Positions 30,183 through 37,472 of a stretch of DNA of 37,472 nucleotides are shown here, piece by piece. How positions within the stretch are numbered: the first letter of the stretch is position 1; each line of letters starts with the position of its first letter. The stretch is from the NCBI GenBank assembly GCA_024636395.1, contig JAGXHD010000088.1, forward strand, positions 1 to 37,472, given 5' to 3'. The notes below the pieces were generated by a model that made no database searches, was not told the DNA's origin, and saw only the letters and a list, made by a program, of their open reading frames with translations. Made by a program: the position numbers and the translations under genes. The stretch is from Sulfitobacter sp. (lineage in GTDB: Bacteria > Pseudomonadota > Alphaproteobacteria > Rhodobacterales > Rhodobacteraceae).

Positions 30183-31102
30183 CAAATATCCCGTTCATCC
30201 CCTTCGAGGCCGGTGAAAAACTACTCGACTGGATCGCGCTCACCGACGCGTTCGCGCTAGGCCACACCCGCCCAAAAGCGGAAATCGGCGATACGTTTCT
30301 CTACCGCGATCCCGATACCCTGCTGAGCCGCGCGGCATGGATCGACGGGATGGGGATTGCCGTAAAATCCGCGACGATATTTCCGGGCAACACGGATCGC
30401 GGTAAGCCCAACATCAACGGCGGGGTCTGCCTCTACTCCGACACCGACGGCACGCTGGAAGCGATCATCGATTTTCATCTGGTGACGAAGTGGAAGACCG
30501 CAGGTGACAGCCTGCTGGCCGCGCGGCGGCTGGCCCGGCCCGACAGTGAGCATATCCTGCTCGTGGGGGCGGGCACGGTGGCGCGGTCCTTGCATGCCGC
30601 CTACTCCGCCGCGTTTCCTCAGGCCTCGTTCACCGTCTGGAGCAGGACACCGCAAAGCGCACAGGCGCTGGCAGACTCGCTCCCCGATGTGGCGATTGCG
30701 GATGATCTGCAAGATGCTGTCGAGCGCGCCGACATCATCGGGACAGCCACCATGACGACCGAGCCGATCATCGAGGGGGCCTGGCTGCAACCCGGTCAGC
30801 ACCTCGACCTCATCGGCGCCTACCGCCCCGATATGCGCGAAGTGGACGATGAAGCGTTGGCGCGCGCGCGGCTCTTCGTGGACAGCACCGACACGACGCT
30901 GGGCCACATCGGCGAACTCAAGATCCCGCTGGAGACGGGCGCGATCCACCGCGACGATATCGTCGCAGATTATTACGATCTGGCAGCCTTTACACGTCGC
31001 TCCGATGATGAAATCACAATCTGCAAGAACGGTGGTGGCGCTCATCTGGATCTGATGACCAGCCGCTATATTCTCGATCAATGGCGCAAGGCCGCCCCGT
31101 GA
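30179..31102 (+). CDS. Ornithine cyclodeaminase / mu-crystallin family protein
   Basis: 307-residue NAD(P)-dependent enzyme of the OCD/mu-crystallin family, whose members deaminate ornithine to proline or reduce cyclic imines. Visible are WIDGMGIAVKSATIFPGN with Lys63, LVTKWKTAGDSLLAAR, the Rossmann loop LLVGAGTVARSLHAAY (128-143), and FVDSTDTTLGHIGEL with the family aspartate. It overlaps the HAD gene (ATGA) and its last 22 bp overlap the hydrolase start. Substrate is uncertain: many alphaproteobacterial members are not true ornithine cyclodeaminases. Confidence 0.9.
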   Translation: MTNIPFIPFEAGEKLLDWIALTDAFALGHTRPKAEIGDTFLYRDPDTLLSRAAWIDGMGIAVKSATIFPGNTDRGKPNINGGVCLYSDTDGTLEAIIDFHLVTKWKTAGDSLLAARRLARPDSEHILLVGAGTVARSLHAAYSAAFPQASFTVWSRTPQSAQALADSLPDVAIADDLQDAVERADIIGTATMTTEPIIEGAWLQPGQHLDLIGAYRPDMREVDDEALARARLFVDSTDTTLGHIGELKIPLETGAIHRDDIVADYYDLAAFTRRSDDEITICKNGGGAHLDLMTSRYILDQWRKAAP

Positions 31103-32052
31103 TCTGGCTCCTCCTTATCCTTGTCGTCGTGGCGGCCGTTTCAGCGCCTTTCGTGATCGAGCACTACCGCATGCGAATGCAGGACGGGCGGCGCGGCTCT
31201 GCCCCGGGGCATTTCGCCGAATTATCCCAAGGTGTGACACATTACCTCGTCAGCGGCCCACCGGAAGGCCCTTTGGTGGTCTGCATCCATGGGCTGACCA
31301 CACCCAGCTTTGTCTGGGCGCCGCTGACCAGAGGGCTGGTTGCTTTAGGGTTTAGGGTACTTGTGTATGATCTCTACGGGCGCGGGTTTTCCGATCGGCC
31401 TGCGGGCGTTCAGGATAAGGGATTTTTCAACACGCAGCTTGAAGATCTGTTGCTCCATCTCGAAATCAAGGGGCCGTTTCACCTCATCGGCTATTCGATG
31501 GGCGGCGCCATCGCCGCAGGTTTCGCTGCAGTGTCTGCAACGCGTGTGCGGCAGTTGGTGCTGCTGGCGCCCGCAGGTATGATGCTGCGGCAGACACCCA
31601 TGCTCAAGGCCCTTCGCGAGCGCAAGTTCATCGGGACCTGGCTCATGCTCGCAGCCTATCCCACACAGATGCGCAAGGGTATCCGCGCTGAGCGCGCCCT
31701 GCCCGGCACCGGCGCGGAGATCACTGATGGACAGGAGCGGCAGCTGAAGTTTCGCGGCTTCGTACCCGCCGTCCTTTCCAGCATCAGGGGCATCTTGAGC
31801 CACCCGATGGAGGGGGAGCACACGGCACTGCGGCGCATAGGCCTGCCCGTTCTGGCGATCTGGGGCGCCGACGATACCGTCATTCCCGCCAGTGCGATGG
31901 GGCAAATGGCAGTGTGGAACCGCGATGCGGTGCACGAAGTGGTCGAGGACGCGGGCCACGGACTGCCCTACACTCACACCGCCGAGGTGCTTGCCCATAT
32001 CGTGGCGTTTTTGCCGCCACCCCAAGGCGATGACTGTGGTAATGATCCGTGA
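31081..32052 (+). CDS. Membrane-anchored alpha/beta hydrolase
   Basis: 323-residue alpha/beta-hydrolase with an N-terminal TM anchor (VIWLLLILVVVAAVSAPFV, 7-25). Triad: Ser139 in GYSMGG, Asp265 in WGADDTVIP and His293 in EDAGHGLPY; the oxyanion HG is in CIHGLTTPSF. It should be an esterase, lipase or dehalogenase-like enzyme attached to the inner membrane. The start overlaps the ornithine cyclodeaminase homologue by 22 bp, so it is last in the fghA-to-hydrolase run. The convergent MFS gene ends 7 bp away with no terminator seen. Confidence 0.9.
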   Translation: MAQGRPVIWLLLILVVVAAVSAPFVIEHYRMRMQDGRRGSAPGHFAELSQGVTHYLVSGPPEGPLVVCIHGLTTPSFVWAPLTRGLVALGFRVLVYDLYGRGFSDRPAGVQDKGFFNTQLEDLLLHLEIKGPFHLIGYSMGGAIAAGFAAVSATRVRQLVLLAPAGMMLRQTPMLKALRERKFIGTWLMLAAYPTQMRKGIRAERALPGTGAEITDGQERQLKFRGFVPAVLSSIRGILSHPMEGEHTALRRIGLPVLAIWGADDTVIPASAMGQMAVWNRDAVHEVVEDAGHGLPYTHTAEVLAHIVAFLPPPQGDDCGNDP

Positions 32053-32059
32053 TTAAACC

Positions 32060-33295
32060 CTAGGCCGGCACCAGCCGAACAGGTTTCTCCCGGATCGGCA
32101 GATGCACGATCGCGCTGAAAGCGCCCACGGCGACACCGATCCACCACACGGTGGTATATGTGCCGTAAACATCATACATCCGGCCGCCCAGCCAGACGCC
32201 GACAAAACTGCCCAGCTGGTGGCTGAAAAAGATGATGCCATAGAGCGTCCCCATGTATCGCAGCCCGTAGAGATGCGCGATGAGGCCCGAGGTCAGCGGC
32301 ACCGTCGCGAGCCACAACGAGCCCATAAGAACCGAAAAGATCATCACACTCATCGGTGTGATCGGCATCAGAATAAATACTGCCGCGACGATCGTGCGGC
32401 CCAGATAGATCCCTGCCAGCAGATATTTCTTGGAATACCGCTTGCCCGCCCAGCCGGCCAGCAGCGTGCCACCCACATTCGCTGCCCCAATGAGCGAGAT
32501 CGCGACGGCGCCCAGCGCGGAGGTGGTCGTGATCCCGACGGTATGCAGGAGGCTCCCCGCAAGAATCGGGCCGCACATCTCTGTTACAAAGGCCGGAAAA
32601 TGCGCCGTGATGAAGCCAAGCTGATAGCCGCAGGAGAAGAAGCCAAGGAAAATGAGCGTGTAGCTGGGATCCCTGAACGCGCGTATAAGGATGGTGCCCA
32701 TGGCCTCCTCGATCTCCGTCCGCTCGGCCTGAACCGGCGCGCGCATGAACGGCAGCGACAGGATCATCGCAAGGATCGCGGCGGCAAAGACACAAAACAC
32801 CATCTGCCAGCTCATCATTCCGAGCAGATATTCGGCTATCGGGGCGCCGAAAATCTGGCCCGCACTGCCCGCCGCCGTGATCACCGCCAAAGACATCGAG
32901 CGGTTGTCGTCCGACGCCGCCCGCGCCACCACCGCAAGGATTACGCCAAATCCGGTCCCCGCGATCCCGAAACCCACGAGCCACGCATAGGTTTGCAGCC
33001 CGAGCGGCGTATCCGCCCCCGCCGACAGCACCAGCCCCAGCGCATAAATCACCGCGCCCAAGATGATTGCCTTGCGGTCCCCGAGCTTCTCCGCCATCGC
33101 GCCAAAGAACGGCTGACTGATCCCCCAGGCAAGGTTCTGGATTGCGATCGCCAGCGAGAATTCCGCCCTCAGCCAGCCGAATTCCTCTGCGATGGGGATC
33201 TGGAACACGCCGAACGACGCGCGGATGGCAAAGCTCACCATAATAATCGCACAGCCGACGATCAGAACGGGCGTGAAGAGGCTGGATTTCTGCAT
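32060..33295 (-). CDS. Major facilitator superfamily transporter
   Basis: 411-residue 12-TM MFS protein of the oxalate/formate- and monocarboxylate-like branch. The N-half has VSFAIRASFGVFQIPIAEEFGW and NLAWGISQPFFGAMAEKLGDRK (split), the latter carrying the loop 2-3 signature; the C-half has LIGAANVGGTLLAGWAGKRY and LYGIIFFSHQLGSFVGVWLGG. The ATG at 33295 (MQKSSLF) is preferred over a TTG at 33310. It stands alone on the minus strand between the hydrolase and zapE. The substrate, probably a small carboxylate, is inferred only from the subfamily. Confidence 0.9.
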   Translation of the reverse strand: MQKSSLFTPVLIVGCAIIMVSFAIRASFGVFQIPIAEEFGWLRAEFSLAIAIQNLAWGISQPFFGAMAEKLGDRKAIILGAVIYALGLVLSAGADTPLGLQTYAWLVGFGIAGTGFGVILAVVARAASDDNRSMSLAVITAAGSAGQIFGAPIAEYLLGMMSWQMVFCVFAAAILAMILSLPFMRAPVQAERTEIEEAMGTILIRAFRDPSYTLIFLGFFSCGYQLGFITAHFPAFVTEMCGPILAGSLLHTVGITTTSALGAVAISLIGAANVGGTLLAGWAGKRYSKKYLLAGIYLGRTIVAAVFILMPITPMSVMIFSVLMGSLWLATVPLTSGLIAHLYGLRYMGTLYGIIFFSHQLGSFVGVWLGGRMYDVYGTYTTVWWIGVAVGAFSAIVHLPIREKPVRLVPA

Positions 33296-33410
33296 TTCGG
33301 GTAATCTCAAGCGGACATGAACGGAACTTGCGCCGGGCGGGGCGCCTCGTCAATCGCGTGATTGTATGCACACACTTTCCAAGCGCCTGACTTGGCGCTA
33401 GGAAACCTTC

Positions 33411-34472
33411 ATGACCAGCTTGCGCACCCAATATGACCAGATGATCTCCGACGGCACCCTGCGGCCCGATCCGGCACAGGAAGCGTTGATGCCCGAGTTT
33501 GACCGCATCCGCGACGCCCTCGCGGAGCCAGTGAAAAAGGGGTTTTTCCGCAAAGCAGCGGAGCCCCCGAGGGGCCTTTATCTGTGGGGAGGCGTGGGCC
33601 GGGGCAAGTCCATGCTGATGGATATGTTTGTGACTAATCTAGGCGAGATCCCCGCGCGCCGCGTCCATTTCCACGCCTTCATGCAAGAAATCCACGCCGC
33701 CATGCACGAAGCGCGCAAAACCGGCGTGGATGATGCGATTGCGCCAGTCGCGAAGGCGGTCAGCAGCAGCGTGCGCCTGCTCGCCTTCGACGAAATGCAG
33801 ATCACGGATATCACCGATGCAATGATCGTGGGCCGTCTCTTTCAGGCGTTGTTTGCCGATGGTGTCGTGGTGATCACCACATCCAACCGCGTGCCGGACG
33901 ATCTCTACAAACACGGGCTCAACCGCGATCTGTTCCTCCCCTTCATCGAGCTGATCAAGGAGCGGATGGTGGTCTATGAATTGGCGAGCCACACGGACTA
34001 CCGGCAGGACCGTCTGGCGGGCAGTCAGGTGTACTTCACCCCCGTCAACGCGGAGAGCCGTGCGGACATGGATGCAGTCTGGAGCGATCTTGCCGGTGGT
34101 GAGGCGGGGCCGTTGACGCTGCGGGTCAAGGGGCGCGAAGTGGTGATCCCCATGTTCCGCAATGGCGTGGGCCGCGCGCGGTTTCACGGGTTGTGCGGCC
34201 AGCCCTTGGGCGCCGCCGATTATCTTGCGATCGCCGAGGCCGTCAAGGTTCTGATGCTCGATGACATTCCCGCACTTGGGCGGACAAATTTCAACGAGGC
34301 GAAGCGGTTTGTGACATTGATCGATGCGCTCTACGAGGCGCGTGTGCGATTGATCTGTTCTGCGGCTGCAGCCCCCGAGATGCTCTACCTCGAAGGAGAA
34401 GGCACGTTCGAGTTTGAGCGCACGGCGTCCCGCCTGCGTGAGATGCAAAGCGACACGTGGGGCAATACCTAA
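33411..34472 (+). CDS. zapE: Cell division ATPase ZapE (AFG1-like)
   Basis: 353-residue P-loop ATPase of the AFG1/ZapE family. Walker A GGVGRGKS is at residues 60-67, Walker B LLAFDEM at 123-129 with Asp127-Glu128; VHFHAFMQEIH, TSNRVPDDLYKHGLNRDLFLPFI (split) and YLEGEG are family markers. In Escherichia coli ZapE associates with FtsZ at the late division site. AGGAA lies 9 nt before the ATG. A short hairpin AGCGCC-N6-GGCGCT (33382-33399) sits just upstream. Its TAA shares CTAA with the convergent small membrane protein. Confidence 0.95.
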   Translation: MTSLRTQYDQMISDGTLRPDPAQEALMPEFDRIRDALAEPVKKGFFRKAAEPPRGLYLWGGVGRGKSMLMDMFVTNLGEIPARRVHFHAFMQEIHAAMHEARKTGVDDAIAPVAKAVSSSVRLLAFDEMQITDITDAMIVGRLFQALFADGVVVITTSNRVPDDLYKHGLNRDLFLPFIELIKERMVVYELASHTDYRQDRLAGSQVYFTPVNAESRADMDAVWSDLAGGEAGPLTLRVKGREVVIPMFRNGVGRARFHGLCGQPLGAADYLAIAEAVKVLMLDDIPALGRTNFNEAKRFVTLIDALYEARVRLICSAAAAPEMLYLEGEGTFEFERTASRLREMQSDTWGNT

Positions 34473-34681
34473 TCCGTGCGGACAGCCGTTGCTGCGCCAG
34501 AGGCATCGCCGCGGCTCACCTGATTTTCATCGATGGCCGGATGATAGGGCGCGTGCTGGCCCAAAAGGGTCCAAGCACCGAGAGCCATAATGGTCAAAGC
34601 AACTGTGCTTGCGATCAGCTGGCGCAAGATCTTCGATTTTGCGTCTGCTTTGGCAGGGGTCTGGTGTCTGTTTTTCGTCAT
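34469..34681 (-). CDS. Small single-pass membrane protein
   Basis: 70-residue hypothetical protein. A basic N-terminus (MTKNRHQTPAKADAKSK) precedes one TM helix (about 22-42, LIASTVALTIMALGAWTLL), then a hydrophilic tail; predicted N-in topology. The ATG at 34681 has an AGGG site about 7 nt upstream; a longer frame upstream has no such signal. No family is recognised. Its stop overlaps that of zapE by four bases. It might be spurious, but the charged-TM-tail pattern and the ribosome binding site support it. Confidence 0.55.
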   Translation of the reverse strand: MTKNRHQTPAKADAKSKILRQLIASTVALTIMALGAWTLLGQHAPYHPAIDENQVSRGDASGAATAVRTD

Positions 34682-34796
34682 GTCAGGCCCTCGTAGTTTC
34701 CGCGTCAGGGCCCGTTGATCTGCGCCCTCGTCATGATCCTCGCCTAATGAATTATAGGGCCTGCGGTCAATCTGGGCAGTCTCTATTTTGTGTCGG

Positions 34797-36071
34797 CTAG
34801 CTGTTATATCGCAAGATGTTGCCTGCAAGATACAAGGAGCCGCATATGAGCACTCTTGCATACGGTGCATCGCCGACAATCTGCGCCAGCGCCTGAGCCA
34901 CGTCCTCCGCTTCGGTCGCGGTCATTCCAACATCAAGCGCGGCCTTTGCTGTCGCCGCCGCCGGCAGGGTCGCTGCCTCACCGGGGATCGATACCGCGTG
35001 TAGGCCTGCGACATGGGGTGCCAGCGGGCGCAGATAGCCGGTGATGTCCTTGGTGTTGAGCATGCCGCAGATCAGATATGTCGGCACCTGAGGCAGCTCT
35101 CCCAGCACGGTGGCGAGGGCTTGACCCGCTGCGGGGTTATGCCCCCCGTCGAGCCAGAGCTCCGCCTGCCCCGCGATCTCGACGAGTGGCCCTTTTTTGA
35201 GGCGCTGCATCCGCGCGGGCCATTCCGCCTGCGTGACCGCAGCTTCGCACGCCGCCGCATCAAAGCCCAAGGCGCGCAGCGTGGCGATTGCCCCGCCAGC
35301 GTTCTGAACCTGATGCATGCCCGGCAATGTGGGCAACGGCAGATCGAGCAGGCCGCGCTCGTCTTGATAGATCATCCGCCCGGCCTCGCGGCTCACGTGC
35401 CAGTGCTGGCCATAGACGCTGACCGGCGCCATCTGCCGCGCGGCCACCGCTTCGATCACCTCCAGCCCGGCCTCCTGCTGTGGCCCAACGATGCAAGGCA
35501 CCCGGCGCTTGATAATGCCCGCCTTTTCGCCTGCGATTTCCCGCAGCGTCTCACCCAGATATTGCTGATGATCCAGATCCACCGGCGTAATGACGGTCGC
35601 TACCGGTGCGCTGATCACATTGGTCGCGTCCAGCCGCCCGCCAAGGCCCACCTCGAGCAGCGTGTAATCCGCAGGCGTGCGGGAAAAAGCCAGAAGCGCC
35701 GCGCAGGTGGTGATCTCGAAGTAGGTGATGTTTTCACCGCCATTGGCAGCGTAACATTCGTCGAGCACCTGGGTTAGATGCTCTTCCGATATCAGAGTAC
35801 CGGCCAGCCTGATCCGCTCATGAAAGCGCGCCAGATGCGGTGAGGTATAAGCGTGTACGGTCTTTCCAGCAGCCTCCAGCCCTGCGCGGATCATGGCCTG
35901 GGTCGAGCCCTTGCCATTCGTGCCCGCGATGTGGATGACCGGTGGCAGCTTTTTCTGCGGATTGCCCAACGCGTCCAGCAGCCGGAGCATGCGGTCCAGC
36001 GTCAGGTCAATTATCTTGGGGTGCAGGGCCATCATCCGCTCGAGGATGACATCGGAAGTCGGCGTCTTCAT
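34797..36071 (-). CDS. folC: Bifunctional folylpolyglutamate synthase / dihydrofolate synthase
   Basis: 424-residue Mur-ligase-type enzyme adding glutamate to dihydropteroate and folates. P-loop GTNGKGST at residues 50-57, TSPHLARFHERIRLAG, YFEITT, VGLGGRLDATNVI and LDGGHNPAA are all present. Length and motif order are usual. It lies 54 bp downstream of accD on the same strand, the common accD-folC arrangement, and probably shares its transcript. The small membrane protein gene follows after about 115 bp. Confidence 0.97.
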   Translation of the reverse strand: MKTPTSDVILERMMALHPKIIDLTLDRMLRLLDALGNPQKKLPPVIHIAGTNGKGSTQAMIRAGLEAAGKTVHAYTSPHLARFHERIRLAGTLISEEHLTQVLDECYAANGGENITYFEITTCAALLAFSRTPADYTLLEVGLGGRLDATNVISAPVATVITPVDLDHQQYLGETLREIAGEKAGIIKRRVPCIVGPQQEAGLEVIEAVAARQMAPVSVYGQHWHVSREAGRMIYQDERGLLDLPLPTLPGMHQVQNAGGAIATLRALGFDAAACEAAVTQAEWPARMQRLKKGPLVEIAGQAELWLDGGHNPAAGQALATVLGELPQVPTYLICGMLNTKDITGYLRPLAPHVAGLHAVSIPGEAATLPAAATAKAALDVGMTATEAEDVAQALAQIVGDAPYARVLICGSLYLAGNILRYNS

Positions 36072-36125
36072 GCAGGGATCTCTTTTCTACGCACGCGGGT
36101 CGCGGGCGGGTCTAGGCCAGCGGAA

Positions 36126-37070
36126 TCATTTTTTCGGGGCCGCGTCCGGCTCCGGTATCTCCGATTCCGACAAGCCGTGAGGCACCTCGGCAGGCGGCGG
36201 CAGATCCCCGCGCACGGCAGGCGGCAGTCCCATCAGCATACGCGTGATCGTGATCAACTCGTCGCGCATATGGGTGCGGGGCGTCACACGGTCGAGCATG
36301 CCATGCTCCAGCAGGTATTCCGCCCGCTGGAAACCCTCGGGTAGTTTTTCGCGGATCGTCTGCTCGATCACCCGCGGCCCGGCAAAACAGATCAGCGCAT
36401 TCGGCTCCGCGATATGCACATCGCCCAACATGGCATAGCTGGCCGTGACGCCGCCCGTGGTGGGATGGGTCAGCACGACGATATAGGGAAGGTCGGCTTC
36501 CTTGAGCATTTGTACCGCGACGGTCGTGCGCGGCATCTGCATCAGGCTCAGGATACCCTCCTGCATGCGCGCGCCGCCCGCAGCCGAGAACAGGATCAAC
36601 GGGCGCTTGAGCCTGACCGCCTCTTCCGCAGCCGCGATGATCGCGTTGCCAACATACATTCCCATCGAGCCCGCCATGAAGCTGAAATCCTGCGCGCAGG
36701 CCACGATCGGTGTCCGGCCGATCTCGCCGGAAACAACAAGCATCGCCTCGGTCTCCTCGGTCGCTTTTTGTGCGGCACGCAGGCGGTCGGGGTATTTCTT
36801 CTGATCGCGAAACTGGAGCGGATCGACGGTGGGCGCAGGTACTTTCACCTCGTTGAACACACCGGAATCAAACAATGCCGCAAAGCGGTCACGCGGGCTG
36901 ATGTGCATATGATGGCCGCAGCTGGTGCATACATTGAGATTGTCACTCACCTCGCGGTGAAACAGCATCGTGCCGCATTCGTCACATTTCGTCCAAAGGT
37001 TCTCGGGGGTCTCGCGGCGCGAAAAGATCGAGTTGATCCGGGGCCGAACGTAATTGTTGATCCAGTTCAT
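36126..37070 (-). CDS. accD: Acetyl-CoA carboxylase carboxyltransferase subunit beta
   Basis: 314-residue beta subunit of the carboxyltransferase that makes malonyl-CoA for fatty acid synthesis, working with AccA. The N-terminal zinc ribbon has Cys29, Cys32, Cys48 and Cys51 (WTKCDECG and NVCTSCGHH). SFMAGSMGMYVG, SAAGGARMQEG and THPTTGGVTASYAMLGD are signature blocks; the C-terminal acidic/Pro tail is variable. A CPBP-type protease gene lies upstream and folC downstream on the same strand. Confidence 0.98.
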   Translation of the reverse strand: MNWINNYVRPRINSIFSRRETPENLWTKCDECGTMLFHREVSDNLNVCTSCGHHMHISPRDRFAALFDSGVFNEVKVPAPTVDPLQFRDQKKYPDRLRAAQKATEETEAMLVVSGEIGRTPIVACAQDFSFMAGSMGMYVGNAIIAAAEEAVRLKRPLILFSAAGGARMQEGILSLMQMPRTTVAVQMLKEADLPYIVVLTHPTTGGVTASYAMLGDVHIAEPNALICFAGPRVIEQTIREKLPEGFQRAEYLLEHGMLDRVTPRTHMRDELITITRMLMGLPPAVRGDLPPPAEVPHGLSESEIPEPDAAPKK

Positions 37071-37131
37071 ATCGCCGCCTCGCTCGCTTTACGTTTCCCC
37101 ACCAAATAAGGCGGACGCGCGGGAATTGCAA

Positions 37132-37472
37132 TCAGCGGCGCAGGGCCACGCGCGCGGCCAGCCAGCTCACGATCATCATTGCGAAATCGACCGGCAGCCA
37201 CGCGCGCAGTTGTGCCTCGTCCTCCATCCCGAAGGGGGTGTGGAACAGCGACAGCCCGCCCAGACTGTCGGGCAGCGCCGTCAGCATCAGCGCCGTCAGA
37301 TTGTTGACGAAATGGACCGCCAAAGCAGGCCCGATGCTCCCAGAGCGGGCAGTCAGATCGGCCATCAGCAGCCCGAACATGCCTGCCCAAACAGTGATCA
37401 TCACCGCGTTCTGTCCTGCCTCGACAGGCTGGTAGTGACCGAAGGCAAACAGCACCGATGGCAGGACCATCC
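37132..37472 (-). CDS. CPBP-family intramembrane metalloprotease (5' part outside window)
   Basis: C-terminal ~112 residues of a CAAX-type (CPBP/Abi) membrane protease; the gene continues beyond the window. SVLFAFGHYQ carries the histidine of motif 2 and ALAVHFVNNLTAL the HxxxN/D motif 3; the EExxxR motif must be upstream, out of view. Three or four TM segments are visible. The Met near 37470 is probably internal. It precedes accD on the same strand by 61 bp; function (protein or peptide cleavage in the membrane) is inferred from the family. Confidence 0.85.
   Translation of the reverse strand, partial: MVLPSVLFAFGHYQPVEAGQNAVMITVWAGMFGLLMADLTARSGSIGPALAVHFVNNLTALMLTALPDSLGGLSLFHTPFGMEDEAQLRAWLPVDFAMMIVSWLAARVALRR

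Noticed and set aside
32102..33304. A 400-codon open frame on the plus strand and another long minus frame across the MFS gene
   Set aside because: Both are shadows of the MFS transporter at 32060-33295; compositions are His/Arg-rich with no domain, as expected for off-frame reading of high-GC DNA.
1..37472. tRNA genes, CRISPR arrays, insertion sequences, phage genes
   Set aside because: Looked for cloverleaf-like segments, regularly spaced repeats, transposase motifs and structural phage genes on both strands; none was convincing.

Overview
The window is a gene-dense, high-GC piece of chromosome from an alphaproteobacterium, most probably a Rhodobacteraceae/Roseobacter-group marine heterotroph. 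This rests on recognisable local gene orders and families: pmbA–cysQ–DUF4170–waaA–lpxK, mutY divergent from a DUF721/DsbA pair, rnhB upstream of the GANTC methyltransferase ccrM, and accD–folC. The species call is inference. I see no rRNA, tRNA, CRISPR array, insertion sequence, prophage or replication origin.

Layout. (1) 1-4300, plus strand: 3' part of pmbA, cysQ, a DUF4170 gene, a divergent waaA and lpxK, i.e. Kdo/lipid A assembly. (2) 4316-6672, minus: DciA-like DUF721 gene, DsbA-type thiol oxidoreductase and a class III CoA-transferase. (3) 6801-9557, plus: mutY, an AlkB-type di-iron membrane hydroxylase and a receiver-only response regulator, followed by about 440 bp without a gene. (4) 10002-12498, minus: a secreted Arg/Pro-rich protein, rnhB and ccrM, with GANTC sites in the ccrM leader. 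(5) 12672-18496, plus: a small secreted protein, a two-TM protein ending in a winged-helix-like domain, an HpaI-type aldolase with an MFS transporter, asd, and a DUF4139 protein. (6) 18498-21258, minus: beta-carbonic anhydrase, SbtA-type bicarbonate permease, PII-like SbtB and a ribbon-helix-helix-like protein with an internal duplication. (7) 21405-24015, plus: a degenerate Hpt-like protein, an M17 aminopeptidase and an NlpC/P60 peptidase. (8) 24012-27120: DUF2794 (minus), paaI-paaK (plus), then a TetR regulator and an I78-inhibitor lipoprotein (minus). (9) 27245-32052, plus: AEC transporter, S-formylglutathione hydrolase, YaiI-like protein, HAD phosphatase, ornithine cyclodeaminase homologue, membrane-anchored alpha/beta hydrolase. 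(10) 32060-37472: MFS transporter (minus), zapE (plus), then a small membrane protein, folC, accD and a truncated CPBP protease (minus).

Most of the window is housekeeping (envelope, DNA repair and methylation, folate, fatty acid and lysine/threonine precursor synthesis). The parts most worth following up are the carbonic anhydrase–SbtA–SbtB bicarbonate module with its downstream duplicated-domain protein, the membrane protein with a C-terminal winged-helix-like domain at 12946-13650, the WaaA that lacks the usual N-terminal glutamate, and several palindromic or GANTC-bearing intergenic regions. Gene packing is tight: seven start/stop overlaps of 1-4 nt and three convergent pairs sharing CTAG or CTAA at their stops. 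I found no clear, wholly new multi-gene system; the novelty candidates are inferences from protein architecture and gene context.
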